In this document: piece by piece, positions 50,101-63,060 of the stretch
Numbering within the stretch: position 1 is the first letter of the stretch
Layout: each line of letters opens with the position of its first letter
Source of the DNA: Acanthornis magna
Taxonomy: Eukaryota; Chordata; Aves; Passeriformes; Acanthizidae
Direction: 5' to 3'
Assembly (NCBI GenBank): GCA_036785705.1
Contig: JAWUZG010000018.1
Location: 9,335,501-9,399,500 of the forward strand
Length of the DNA: 64,000 nt
Position numbers and translations under genes: made by a program
The notes under the pieces: model-generated
What the model was told of the DNA's origin: nothing
Databases searched by the model: none
What the model saw: the letters and a program-made list of their open reading frames with translations, nothing else

Positions 50101-51791
50101 GAATGCCAGAACCCGTTGTCACTGGCATACCAGGTTAGCACTAGCCAAGCCTTCTTCAGATGACTCACATTGATGCAAAAGGGTGCACAATCTTTAGTTT
50201 TTCTCTTTTCAGAAGTGGAGGCTTTGTTTTCATCCTAATGTTATGGTTAAAAATGGGATGCCTGTGCCCCCGAGTGCCACAGACACTTGGGAAGTGCTGA
50301 ACAAGTACCTGGGGAAAGCACTTACAGCCAGCCATGCAATTCCTTCCCTGCACACAAAGAGGGAATATTTGTGGCCTGCTGACACATAGCACTTCAGGAA
50401 GTCAGGAAAATTTGTAGGACAGTGAGTAGATGCTAGAAATCTTTGCCAAGAAACCTTATTGACTATCACAAGTTTCTCCTCTATGAAATGCTCTTACAAC
50501 TTCATCCACTGACTCTGCCCTGCCTCATCTAGACAGTTCTGCAAGAAAAAGGGAGCAGTAGGAAGCTGCACACTGCTTTTCTTAGTGGTCTTTTTCATTT
50601 AACTTAGCCACTGGGCTTTATAATGCAGCCTGCCTGGGACAATGCATTAATAGTCTCATTCTACCAGTGTGACAGAACAACAAAGAGCCCAGTATGTGCT
50701 GAAATATGCACTCCCCTTGCTAAGCCTGTAATCCCAGCTTTGATATTTTTTTGTTTAAGCAATCAGCACAAACCTAGTGAGAATGAATCGGAAATTGCAC
50801 GCTTAATTTCATCTTCTGCTTGACTTCCATCTTTGATCAGAGACTGAAGAGAATGGGCTGAGGGAAGCTCATGACTTCCTCCACAGATGATGTTAAAGGA
50901 CAGTTTGTCATACGCAGTAGCCTCCATTTTCTTGGTTGTAACCACAAAACCTCTCCTGTCTTTCCTGTAATTTCCTTGGGAAGGACATCAGAAGTGCAGA
51001 TACATTTCCTTAATTTGGGTGGCTGCTGCCATTCTGCACCAGAGTTTCTATGTCACCTGCTGCCACCATTCCTCCAGCTACAAACAAATCTCCAAGTTAC
51101 AGCCCCAAAATGGGTGATCCAGATGCCAGGCTCAATGCAGAGGGGTTTCAGTGTCCTTGCTCAGAGCACCACCACCCGGGATCTCCTCTGCCACCATCTG
51201 CCAGCCCAGGAGTCTGTGTTCCCTTGCTCATTTGCTTGATCCTCACCTGGGGGCTGCTGCCACTGCTGCTGCTGAGAGCATCCATCGAGCTCTCATTGCT
51301 TTGAGCTTCAAAGAGTTGCCAGACTACAGCTGCCATTTTCCATTCCTTGTTGTTTAGAAGCTGTTTGCAAACTTTTTAATGAACTTCTGATGCAGATCAC
51401 GCAGTCCTCACCTTCTCTGAGTCTGCAGGATGCCGGAAGATGGACAGAGGGTCACAGCCCTGGAGGTGGTTATTCAGCACCTTTGTGAGACCCTCTGGCC
51501 AGCTCACAGCACCCTGATTGAGTGAGTTGAGCCTTAGGTGAACCAATTACTATAAAAATGAGAGAGATCATGTGGAAAGATGGGTTAAAGGCTGAACAGT
51601 GCACAGCTTTACTGCAGAGGGAAGCAGAAAGGGTGGAAAATGCAGACCCAGAGGACTGAGGGGCAGTAAAATCTGATCACTCTTCTGCTTCAAGGACATT
51701 CACATTGCAAGGTAAGGAACTGCAACCAACACCAATCTGGGCAAGCAAGCTTACCTTCAAAGTGTGTATGAGCTTATCTCCCTGCTAAGGT
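47123..51791. other. Long unique stretch with GC-richer islets, no gene seen
   Basis: GC-richer patches at about 48680-48850, 49430-49620 and 51140-51290 carry overlapping chance frames of up to 122 codons (50871-51239). None resembles a protein I know. The remainder is AT-rich and lacks named repeats. Confidence 0.45.
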
Positions 51792-51835
51792 CAACAGAAA
51801 ATTCCCATTGATCTCATGAGGGCTTGGATTTTCAA
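51792..51835. repeat. Possible relic of hairpin-type amniote repeat
   Basis: The strings aaaattcccattgatctcat and gggcttggattttcaatta resemble the 'cccattgacttcaatggg ... ggattttca' arrangement of an old dispersed repeat remembered from sauropsid genomes. It is a short and weak match. Confidence 0.3.
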
Positions 51836-53030
51836 TTAGTGCAAGGCTACTGGACTTGATGTGCAGTTTTGAAGCATTTGTAATTATTAATTTATCTCCT
51901 TTCTGACTTCCAGTTGACTTCTGAAGGGAGATAATATATCATTGCTTGAGACTGAATGTATATTTGTACTTTAAAACACCATTCTCAATGATTAAAACCC
52001 ATGAACTGACATATCATACCCTTCTGGGCCAGTTTAAGAAGCAGCATGAAAATAATCTTATTGAACACTTATAAAAATGAACTGTGAGTCTGCATGCTTG
52101 AATCTAGCTACTGTACCATTTTACTTATAGTTAACTTAAGGCCTTTTTCTGGTGTTAATACATAACTGTAACATACTTTGCAAAGACAAGATGCTAGGAG
52201 TTGTTTTTTTCCAATCTTTAAAAAATTTTGTTTCACAAGCAAGATTCAAATAGTCTGCACCTGCTGTTTCTAGGACCCTGAGAAGGTGTGTCTCAACAAG
52301 TTGCTTTTTACAGCATTGTTGAGTAGTCAGAAATTAGCTGTTCATCTCTTCTTCCCATTTTTTTTTAAATCCTTACCTAGAAAGTATTAAACTCCTGTGT
52401 GAATATTTGTGCTTATTCATTCAGAGTTACAGGAGTCATTGGGTGCTGCAATGAAGGACAAACTGCTCTAGCACAGCAAGCTCCGTGCAGAGCTATAAGT
52501 GAAGAACAGTTTTCTTCTCCTTTGCAACATATCACTCCATACCAGATCCAAAACAATGGATGTGTGGAGGCTTCCTGGAAAGCAGTGCGACTCCAGAAGC
52601 AGGATTACTAGAAGATTACCTGAATATGCCGTATTTTCAAAGTTGAACCATGAATATTGTCAAAGGCCAAAGAGATACCTGAGGAAGCAGCTAAACACAA
52701 AGATATTCCAGGGTACTAGCCGTGGAGGCCTGAGGTAGCCGAGAAGGAAAGTGCAGGCTCAGGACACAAGTCAGAGGGAAAGGCAAGTGCTGGAGATAGG
52801 CCCAGCCAATAAGCCACACTGGCAGCACATTTGGTACTGCTGATGAGCCAAGGAGAGATGGAGATCAGAAAGCAACACTCCAGGAGGCTGGGAGGTGATG
52901 CTCAGACACAAGCCTGAGTAAGCTGTGTCACAGGGTGAACACAGGTAAGGGTTTGGCAGCAGTGTTTTCAAGGGAATATAGTGAGAAATTGGGGAGGCCA
53001 GGTAAAAAATGGTTTGCAGTCAAGTAGGAC
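51836..53030. other. Unique stretch, no gene seen
   Basis: No recognised frame, RNA or repeat. Purine-rich between about 52740 and 53010. Confidence 0.5.
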
Positions 53031-53079
53031 CAGGTCTTGGAGCTGATCAAGATCTTGGAGTAGATCATCCAGGTCTTGG
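53031..53079 (+). repeat. Three imperfect ~20-bp tandem units
   Basis: Units start with aggtcttgg (53032), agatcttgg (53050) and aggtcttgg (53071), with gatca-type strings between them. It is a small degenerate tandem repeat. Confidence 0.6.
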
Positions 53080-53321
53080 TCACAAGCAAGAGCAGAAGAA
53101 CAACTCTCCAAGACCAGCTGGAGAAAGCACCATCAGCTTTAAGCAGTTATGCAAGTGTGCAGGGAAGGAAGAGAAGGTGTTGGAGCATGAAAAACTGAAA
53201 AGGAGATGGTCATTTACTCAATTTAAAACCTGTTTTTTTTCTGCAGCATTCCTCACACAAGTATTAAGCACTAGAGAAATAGAAATAATCACCTCTTTTT
53301 TTTGTAGGTGCGACCTTTGCA
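53080..53321. other. Short unique stretch, no gene seen
   Basis: Nothing recognised apart from T-rich runs near 53232 and 53296 that resemble splice-acceptor tracts without an exon. Confidence 0.45.
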
Positions 53322-53418
53322 CATAGGAAGATGAAACAAGTTCCCTAAGGTTACCCAGCGGCAGAGCTGACAAATGAACTCAAGGATCACAGATCCCTGT
53401 CCAGTCCAGGTTTTGAAC
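53322..53418 (+). mobile_element. MIR-like CORE-SINE relic
   Basis: The piece aagttccctaaggttaccca and then gcggcagagctg follows the MIR core, remembered as 'aacttgcccaaggtcacaca' and 'gtggcagagctgg', with a small gap. The downstream part caaatgaact ... ctgtccagtccagg fits the region after the MIR core. MIR-type elements were active before the split of mammals and sauropsids, and a few eroded copies survive in birds. This would be one, in plus orientation, with the tRNA-derived head missing or unrecognisable. Alternative: chance similarity over a short segment, less likely because the blocks occur in order. Confidence 0.5.
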
Positions 53419-54222
53419 CTTGTTCTCCATTTGCAATTAGTTTAACAAAAGGGAAAAAACTGTGCAGGTTGCTTGTAATTGTCCCAAAATCATACATACA
53501 ATGATCTTTTACTGAAGAACATATTTACTACCCTTTGTTTATGCTGGTTATTCACTAGTGATAATCTGTGGTGTGAGAAGTCAATTTTACAGCATTATTT
53601 TCCTTGACACTCTGACTGGATACCAATTCTCTTGCAAAGCTGGTAGCTAAAAAGAATGTTCATTCCTCAAATACATCAGAGTGAAATCTGTATTCTGCGC
53701 AGGTGCTTCTGACCAGTCATCAGTTGTGAGCTAAACACTCAAAATCCAACAATTATTTGCGATGTCTATTTTGCCATGTTTAGACTATTGGGCTGAAAGA
53801 TGAAGACAAAAGAAGAGGCTGTTCATGTGCTGCAATGGGAGAAATGGAAAGCGGCTGGCAATCACTCTAAAATACACAGAGATTTTTCTCATATCATGCT
53901 GGAATATGTAGGCTCTCAAGCAACTGCCCTACTCTGTAAAATGCCACTTTAAAAGGATGTATCTTGACTCTAATGCATTGCCTATGCTGTGCGAGAAAGC
54001 AGTTATTTAGGAAAGAAATAAAAGAACACATCAGAACATCAGGCAGTAAAATGAAAGGGCAAACTCAGGACTCCATTCTGCCATCTAAATACTCTACCTC
54101 ATGCCACGTGAACGCCCCAGGTGAATATCCTCCATGGCATCCCAGCCACCTCTCCAAAAAGGCACAGCTACTTCGGTGCTTTCTGTGTATACATTGCCTT
54201 GCATCACATCTGGGGCTTTAAA
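53419..54222. other. Unique stretch, no gene seen
   Basis: Nothing recognised. Confidence 0.5.
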
Positions 54223-54272
54223 GGCCTGATCCAAAGTCCATTGATTTCATCTCAATGTCTTGAATCAAGGCT
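54223..54272. repeat. Degenerate palindromic amniote repeat
   Basis: The left arm gcctgatccaaagtccattg (from 54224) and the right arm tcaatgtcttgaatcaaggc (54252-54271) are imperfect reverse complements around a short loop. This is the layout of a widespread old hairpin repeat that I remember as 'ggcctgatccaaagcccatt ...' closing with its own complement. The inverted structure is visible here directly, while the family identification is from memory. It is too diverged to be mobile. Confidence 0.5.
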
Positions 54273-56619
54273 GAAATAAACACATTCAAACATTTCTTTT
54301 TTGTTTCACCTTGAATTTCTTGCATGCTCTGCCCATCAGCCGGCCTGAAAATCACAAGCTGCTGCCTGTAACACTAATATTTTGTCCACAGAACAAATGC
54401 TATCAGTCTTCATTGTCTCCCTGGAAAATGTTTTGATTTTTCCATTTCTTCTACAAACAAAATGAACATATAATTTATGTTTGTGAGCAAAGTGATTTTA
54501 TGGTATTTCTCTTTGTTGACAGAATGATTGGAATAAAATTACATTCTGTTGACAAAAAATGTGATGAAATGTCATTTGTGCATGTTAGGAACAAAAGAGT
54601 TCGACAAAAAACACAGTTTGCCAATGGGATGTAGTAAACGTTTTAACAAAATGAATTCTGTCTGTCTCCTATTTGTCCTAGGAATGACATGTGAAGCTTT
54701 TCCAAATTCACTATGTCAAAATAAACTATAAAAATTTTACCTATAAAAAGACTAAATACTACTTTCATAGAAGCCATTCCTTCTAGTGCTTTAAGCCATA
54801 TTGCTCTAGGTCACATCTCTTTTTCCCCAAATTCTTTAACCTCCAACAGAGGTATGCTGGATTCACATTTTGGTACATATCCATCCCACACAACACCATT
54901 AATTAACAGTAGTAGGCTTTCACATTTTCAGGGGTTTTTGGTAAATGGAACAATGAAATAGAGCTTTGTGATTTTCAGGAACACTAGATATGTTTAAAGA
55001 TAACAGTGTTTGTTCTTGGAAGTCATCATGCCTCTGACAGCAACACGAGTACTCACATAATTTAATTCTTTCAGAGCCTAAGCAACAGTCTGACAGCATC
55101 TGGGAAACGTGTGCCAAGCTATTTTCTCTTTGAACTTTGATGCCTGACATCTTTACATGGACATGAGCTCATATGAGGATGGACAGAAAGGGAGGGGAAT
55201 CTCTCTTTGGTGGGCTCAAGTGAATGAGCTTAGACAAGGCTGATTTACCCTTGGTAGCAGAGGGCCTTTAGGTTAAAAGAAATTTGATGGCTCTACGGGG
55301 AGTGGGATATAAAAGCACAAGGCTCAGAACAAAGGGTGTAGACTTAAGTCACCATCATGAAATGGTTGAGCACAAAGCAAAAAAAGGAGCTGCAATGAAA
55401 GGTTAAAGTGCAAAAGAACAAAAGGAAAGGTCGAAGAAAATTATGTAAGCATCAACACATTAACAACAAATAAAACAAAAAATAAAACTTGCAGCATAAA
55501 CAGAGCCAGCTGCATTGATCCTTCCCTTCTTGCTGGTCTTTATTAGGCCCAAAGGCTGTAAATCAGTTCAGAACCAGTGCCTGCTCCTGGCCAGGGTGAT
55601 GGTGAAGAGCAGAGCTTCTCTACAGGGCCGGTGTGTGGGACAAGCTCGAGGGACAGACTTGGCCAGTTTGGTCCCTGGGCTCTGCATAAAAGGTTGCCAG
55701 TGCTTCCAGGGCTCAGGCAGGCAGAGAAAGAAGTCGACTTTCCTTCCAGACAGATAAAAATGAAAGAAAAACATTATAATCCCATTAGCACTGGTGGATT
55801 TCAGTCTGATCTTCCATCGTGCAGAGGAATACTGTCCCCACTGAAAGCACTGGGATTTTGGCCATACCCAACAGCATATCAGCTAGCTAGGGCATGAAGC
55901 ACCCTTAAATCCATTAAATTCCCCTGTGGCTAAGTGAGGAGAAACAGAAAGGACACAGAAAGAGTCTGGTTAGATCCTACAGTGCAGACACACTTTCAAA
56001 CGTTGGCAAGTTTGAGCTTTTCAAGTCACTGGGGCTTCACACAGTCAGGACTGCAGACCTGAGTTCTGGACTTTAACATCAATGGGCTAAAGAAATCTGT
56101 GGGCTTGGGGCCACCAAAGATTTTGTCAGACTTGCTTCTGGTACTCCAAGGTCGTGGCAAGGTAAATGATGTTTAGTTCAACTGTGTATGGGTTAAAGAT
56201 CTGGAGGAGACCCATCTCTGTATGGATTGGCCAGTCTGTACAAATATTAACATAAAAAACAGTGATAGACATTTACATTTATCAGCAAATGTCTCTTAGA
56301 GCTAAAAATGCAATTAATTGCACTGCTTGCACTAAGGCTTTTGTTCTTTTCTTCCCTCCCTCTCTCCTCCAGCCCCCACCCCCGACAGAGAGAAGGCGGC
56401 TAATGTGGTAAATGTTTTTTCCCCTGATTTTTCCCTTACAAAAGGATAAATGGTATTAAAAGGTAAGAAATGTTCAAACATAATCAACACACACATACAT
56501 TCTAAAGAAAATAGCAAATTAAATGCAAAGCCTATGCTAATGCATCATCCAGGTTGAGATTTTAATTGCAAAAAGTCAGGAAATGTAAAGTTATGGTTCT
56601 CACAGTAATCATCACTCAG
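54273..56619. other. Long unique stretch, no gene seen
   Basis: Frames up to 106 codons at 55577-55897 and no recognisable product. An A/G-rich patch lies at about 55365-55490. Confidence 0.5.
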
Positions 56620-56760
56620 CCTCACGAACACAGTTAGGATTTGTATTCCAGGCAGTGTGCGGCGTTAACTCGAACACCAGCGTATATCTGCGTTCTCTGC
56701 CTTCATTACAGTTGCTGAGGGAACCATAATTCTGCATTTGCTGACTTTTGCTCAATTAAT
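56620..56760. promoter_or_regulatory. CpG-retaining AT-rich stretch, candidate conserved element
   Basis: Five CpGs lie within about 35 bases (56660-56692) in otherwise CpG-poor AT-rich DNA, with another at 56624. The context holds a caattaat site near 56754. CpG retention outside a GC-rich island often goes with constraint or lack of methylation. The call as regulatory is inferred. Confidence 0.25.
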
Positions 56761-56949
56761 TTTTTTCCTTATTGCTGTGCTACAAGATTCTTGCATTTAA
56801 TTTCACTGTATTAAAAAAAACAAACACGTAAAACAATGAAAAGAAACTGGAAATTTCCATCGCATATTAAAGTTAGGAGATAATCCATTCTGTCTCTGCA
56901 TCCTAAGGCTTGTGTAGGACCATGCAGTCATTTTAGAGCACAGGTACAT
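56761..56949. other. AT-rich unique stretch
   Basis: Short A and T runs and no feature. Confidence 0.5.
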
Positions 56950-56997
56950 GAATAATAATAGCAGTAGTAATAATAGTTAATAATAATTACAATAAAT
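56950..56997 (+). repeat. Imperfect AAT trinucleotide tract
   Basis: Interrupted aat, agt and taa units over 48 bases. Confidence 0.8.
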
Positions 56998-58329
56998 GCA
57001 CATACCTGGAGCTTCACCACATTGTGAAGTGAGTGCAAAAAGATCAGAGAATTGGTGTGCTGTGGACAATGCCTTTTTTCAACCCGCCGTGATAACTACT
57101 TATATTGCATTTCTTTGCAATGGAGGCAATGTTGAGGTCCCATTTTCCCACCGAGGCTACCTCAGATGTGTTTCACCACAAAAGCAAATTCTGTGCCCCC
57201 ACAACCTGCTCAGGACTTCAGGATAATTTTGTCTGTAATCCTTCAACTACATGCTGGTGGTGGGATATACCTTCCTGGAAATCTGCCTGGTCAATCTACA
57301 GGAGCAGCCATAAAAGTAATTAATTCTAGTGGTCAGAGAAATCAGTTGGAAAACAATGCTTTCCTACTCTGTGACAAAGGAGTCCTCAGTCTCAGCTTCC
57401 CCTCTTACATATATCTGAAGGCACACGTGCAGACAGACGCTGAGTAAGCCTCACTAGCATTACTGGCATGGTCTCTTTGTAGCAGCAGGAGCCCCACATC
57501 ATTGTGACTTGTCTCTACCCACCTCTCATCCTCCTCTGGGCTCCTGAAATGTGCCCACAAGAGTGTATTGGATGTTTCAAGGTCAGATTTCCCAAGTGGC
57601 TGAAGGATATGAAGATGAAAATAAAACCATTCAGAGTTTAAATAACTGAGCACTTGGATAAATCCCACTAATCCCACCTTTCTTTTAAAGCTCATATGCA
57701 TATAAAATCTATTCCAAGGAAAAGCCACCCCCCAGAAGTCACCATTCTCATGCAAACTGTCATGCCAGGGGCTCTCTTTTTCTCATAGTAGTGGATCTGC
57801 TGGGCAGACAAATCCATTAGCCCTAGCTGAGACAGCCCTCACTCAGAAGATGCATACCCATATAAGTCTCCCAAGCGAAGACATCAGTATTGTCTCTCTT
57901 TGGTAAATTTTGGCATTTTCTTCTAAAATTATCCCATATTTTACGGCTTTATGTTAGCTAATGTGCAAATGGGAAACACAGGTGCCTCCTGTCCTCAGGA
58001 ATGTCTCTTATAAACTCTCCTCTCATGATAGAAAGAGTAGGGTTTGTGCTGTTAGACCAAAATAGCCGCAGGTGAGCACTGGCCTCTAATTTATAAAGAG
58101 CTATCAGACATACATGGTGTGACCACGTGCTATGTTTATTGCAGAAAATATTGGGGTTTTTTACCTTGTAAATATGTGAAACATTTTCTAAATATAGCTC
58201 TCAGTAGTACTTGTTAAAAAGAGGGGGAGTCACAAATTTCTCACTGAAAAATTGCATTTTTCAAAAATGTAAGCAAATCTTGGCAGAAACTTCATGTAGG
58301 TTTTCCAGCATCTCTTTCCCCTCCTCCTC
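56998..58329. other. Unique stretch, no gene seen
   Basis: The longest frame is 116 codons at 57405-57755 on the minus strand and is unrecognised. No repeat identified. Confidence 0.5.
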
Positions 58330-58348
58330 AAAAAAAAAAAAAAAAAAA
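58330..58348 (+). repeat. 19-A homopolymer
   Basis: Uninterrupted A run after a pyrimidine-rich lead (ctttcccctcctcctc). No upstream transcript-like sequence and no flanking duplication were seen. Confidence 0.9.
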
Positions 58349-61300
58349 GTTAAGAAGGACCACTTTTTGTTATTCAGATCTTTTCTCCTTCCGCTTTTAC
58401 TTTTTTCCATTGTAAAGAGAAAGGAAATAGGAAATTTAAGAAGGCAGAGAAAGAATTATGGAGAAAAATTCCCATAGACTTTTAAAAAATCCAGGTTTGG
58501 GGCTTTTCTGTTCCTTCCCTGAAATATGTTTATTTGGTTGAACTGTAAGCCTCTAGGTCAGCCTGTTCTTTGGACTTTGAATGCAAAGAGCACATCCAGC
58601 CAGAGGTAAGCATCCAAGGTTCCTGGCAGAAAACAGCATCAGACAGAACAGATGGCAGCTCCTGATCATGCCAGAAAGAAGAAATGGTGTTGCCAAAAGT
58701 GCAAAGAGTTCATTCAGCTCTATTTAATGCTCTTTGCCAATTTTCCCCAACCATAGTAAAAAGAGTCCAAATTCTCTGTGAAGTCATGTCAAACTTATGG
58801 TTGATCCGCAGCGCTGTACCACTCCTTTCACTCATTTCAAAGAAAAGCATGATGGTCACACAGTAAAAAACATTGGCAGAGGTCCCCTGATCTAAAAGAT
58901 GCAGGAATCCTTGCTTTCAGGGATATGCAACATGCAAATGAGGCAGTGAGCCATGGAAATAGTCTAACATAGGTCGTGAAGAAAAACACTGGTTAGCAGT
59001 CATGCAGACTTTGGACAATGCTGTGAAGGGCTCATTTCCATGGTAAGGAACCCCCCACACAGGACCCAGCGCAGTTTCATCACAGCAAGGAACAAGTGTC
59101 ACCTCCTTGCTCTCCCTACTGAGGAAAGAAGCTGAATCAGCTGAAACATGTCACCAAATAGAAAATCTAGATTATGACTGGAGTTGAGTAAGCAGGATTT
59201 TGGTATGTCCTACAGGAATCAATTCCTATAAATATCCATGGTTGTTAGAGAGAACCAGTAATAGCCTTAGGACTATTAAATAAGAGATTATGGAAATCAC
59301 TATTAGGTGCTACCTGGAGTACAGTGCTTGCCTAGTGCTTTGTTGCTCAAAAGAAGGAGGCAGCAAAAAAAGAAATAAACAGTCCAGAAGTGCAAGATGA
59401 GTGAGAAGAGGAGGCTGTAGGCAGGGTGGTTACTCAGGCTGGGTGCACCCAGGAGGAGGCAAACACCAGGGGGACATGAGCAATGTGCAATAAATTGATA
59501 GGTGAGAGCAGGGACCAAGTTGTGTTTTGTATTCTCAGGACAGTACAAGATTTTCACCAAAAGTGAATGGAAGTCGCTAGTCACTAACAATGACACTGGA
59601 TAACTTACCACAGCTGGTGCACAGAAAGATTCCCAAAAAGGTGACATATGGGTAACACAGATTTACATGTTAAGAGGGGGAAGACACAGGGGACACCAGC
59701 CAGCTCCTTCAGCAACTCCCTTATGAATAAATTGTTTCTCTTACTACTGGTTGTACCTATTTTTATTTAAAATGGACTGTCCAAGGACAGGCAGTGCATA
59801 CCTGTGGTGGAGTAAAGTTTCCTATCCAATTTCTGCTTCAGATTTCACTTTGAAAATCTAGCAATTCAAAAAGAAACAAAAGCATCCCACAGAATGATAC
59901 CAAAGGACAAAGTTATTTTGGGAATACAATTTTAATCAGTGCAGTACCAGCATGTAAATCTGCTGCTGTACTGACATCAGTGAGGGGGAAAAAAATAATT
60001 AAAAACAAGGAGTCCAGAGGGACTGGCAGGTTTGGAAATGAATCTACACCTGTGTCACCTTAACGTGGGATTACTGCAATTCACTCTTGATGCAGAAATT
60101 GTGGGGGGAGCAAGAGCTGCCAGCTCGCTTATTAGGATGTGTTTCACAGTGAGTGACACCTCTGCTCTGTGATGTATAATGGCTAAAAACCGATTTCCAT
60201 CTGACTCCCTGCATTAGGGACTCAGCAAATTAGTCACCTCACTCTTTATTTCCACGTGAGTCCGTGGTGTCCAGATTACCGCAGTGAGAAGACAAATGAA
60301 ATCAATAGAATCTCTGTTCCCAAACAGATTTCCTATCAAAACAGAGTGGCAAGGGAACAGAAAGGGTACAGCTAACAGGGGTGACTGCTCACCAGATATG
60401 GGTGACATGTGCTGAGTACATTTCCTTTGTCACCCAGGGACAGGAAACCAATTCCTCTGAAGCACACTAACACCCTATCTGTGTGTCCCCAGCATCACTC
60501 TGCCCCAGGGACAGGCAACACCCCAGGCTAAGGCTCAGCATGGGGCCAGAGCTGTGGGCAGATGTTACTGGGACCATCCTCTGGCTCTCCAGGCAGCCAC
60601 ACATCCCTTCAAAAGCATCTCCCATCCCACACCAGCCCTTCGTTCCACACCAGCTCCCAGAGAGGGAGCAGCCACCCTTCTAGCCAGGCCAGAGGGATCC
60701 ACAAGAATCACTTAGACATTGACCTGCAAAAGCAGCAGCACACTGCAGCGTAGGCAGCTCAGGGGATGACAATCACAGCCTTTGCTACCATGTGTGCTGA
60801 TGCTTCTTAATCAGCTATGCAAATCAGGACAGTGCTTGGGTGAAGTTTCAGGCCTTTATTTGCCTAAAACACTGGCTTTCCACAAGATAAAAATCCCTCT
60901 GAAAGCATGGGGACACTCGTTCTTGTTAGAAGTTTCTTGGTTTTGATTGCTGCATGTTGTGAGGAAAGGAATTCTTTATCCTTCTTCCATTATGTTTTTT
61001 CCTTTATCCTCACCCTATAATTGAAGTAAAATCTCAGTGACGTTTTCCAACGTAAATCTACTGTTCATTGGTATTTCAAATAAATTGGATTTCAAACTGA
61101 GCCCAAACATCCCCACTCTAGAATTTCCTAAAATTTTCAAACCTTTTCTTTGACACTTCAAAATGAAATATTTCTTTATAAAATCCTTCTGAGACATCTA
61201 CCCAATTCTGAAAGGCTCGAAGAAACTGCAAGTGAAGTAAAAAGTTGCGCTTTGGATAAAAAAAAGAAATACATATTGCAACAAAACCAATTTTCCATGC

Positions 61301-62940
61301 AGTTTTTCAGCAGGGTCATCACTCAGTCCTGGGATATGGCTATATTTTCTTTAGGGCATAAAAGAGCTGAGCTGTATCTGCTAGAAGCAAGGTGACAAAG
61401 TAACAGCACCTCTGCGAGTGAAATGAGCCGTGTAGGTAGAAGGGTAGTCTGAGCCTTAAAAACTCCTGCCAGAAGAGCTGCAGCGCTTTGGGTCCTTGCA
61501 GCACACAGCAGACATGGTGCATACCCAGCACAGGCAGGGGATGGGATGCACTCCACACATCAATCACCGTGTGAGCAGTCAGGTGAATCACCCTGCAGCT
61601 GATGGGAGCAGCACCGTGTCCCATGGGTTTTATTTCGGTGCTCTCCTGGCCCTGAAGGGCTCTCCTGCCCAGGCAGAGAGCAGTACTCAAGCTCAGCGGT
61701 AAGCTTTCTTCTTGGAGAGACGCAAACATCTACAAACCCAACCTCCATCGATAAAATGGGCTTACACAGACCACAGTCCCCTTTCCCTGGTGGGAGAATT
61801 GAGGCATTTTTGTGTCTGCCAGGATCCTTGGAGATACAATTGTAAGAGGCCGCCTTGCTGCCAAGTACAATATTGCTGCAGCCAATAATCTTGCTCGGGC
61901 AGTTTTTAACTGAGCTCACGATCATTTTAGGCATGAACCTTCACAACCCTTCTTGATGATAAGGGAAAGGTGGGGACAGCAAAGCTAAGTGAGCTGGTGG
62001 AGGTCACTGAGCAGCCTGCAAGCTCCCAGCTCCCAGCCCTGCTGCTGGCCAGGCTGCCCTGAGCCCTGGGTGAGTGCTGGCACAGCAGAGCCACAGAACA
62101 CCTACACATTATCCATAACTTGTCTCACAACTGCTTTTGAGAAACAAGGAAAATCTCCACTACCCTGACTAGGAATATGGTCAACAGGATGGGCAGGTTA
62201 TTTGAATCAATTTTGTTCTAGCTAAAAGCTTCTTCAGAGGGTGTTCAAGTACTCAACCATTGTTTATCTAGTGTTTTCATACAGATATATAAACCAAAGA
62301 CTGGCAGAAAATGGCAATTGTTAGAAGCTTTTGGTTTATCGTTTATACAGAGAAGTCAAAGAAGAGAGCTGGTGGCTTTCCATCACCTACCATCCCTCCA
62401 TCCCGACTGAACTCCCCAGTCCCCAATCCTTGGCACTGCCACAGCAGCTTCTGGGGGGCAGACTCTGGAGCTACAAACCACAGACATACACAGACATGTG
62501 CAAACAACAGAACAGGAAAAATTCAGACAGGTACACTTTCTGCACAAGCACATGACAGAACCGAAAGCTGATAGAGCAGAAGTCCTAAAGTCTTGCCAGC
62601 ATTACTTACAATTCACAGGCACCTGGATAGCTGTTACCAATCTGGCTGCCTTTATGTGAACTTCTGCTAAATAACCCCACGGGTGCCAGCTAACACCAGA
62701 GATTTCACATGCCATTTGAACAGAAGAGGCTCAAAAGTCAGCCAGCAGAGCTGATGAAAAGCAAATCACCGAGTCAGTTTACTACCAATGAGCTCTATTA
62801 AGTGACTGTAATGTAGTTCATAGCCCTGAAGTAGTCACTGTCCCTCACTAATCTAGCGATAGTGTTGACAAGGATCATTTACACAGCTTCCCTTAAAGGT
62901 TACCGCTATTTGTCAGGACTCTCTGTGCTCCGGATGTGTG
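58349..62940. other. Long unique stretch, no gene seen
   Basis: Contains octamer atgcaaat at 58932-58939 and 60817-60824, and GC-richer patches at about 60480-60690 and 61990-62070 with chance frames. The longest frames (129 codons at 61340-61729, 124 at 61560-61934, both minus) match nothing that I recognise. Confidence 0.45.
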
Positions 62941-63060
62941 TGTGGCCCTCATTTACATCCCAGGCTTGCCCATCCTCAGGCAGAGCCACCATCCCGGGCG
63001 GCACCGACTCCTCTCCGCACAAGGTCACGCTGCTGCAGCCAGGCACCGGGGGTGCACATC
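62941..63060. other. Small CpG cluster in a GC-rich patch
   Basis: Six CpGs lie between about 62995 and 63047. The patch is far shorter than a CpG island and no promoter or exon is recognisable next to it. Confidence 0.5.
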
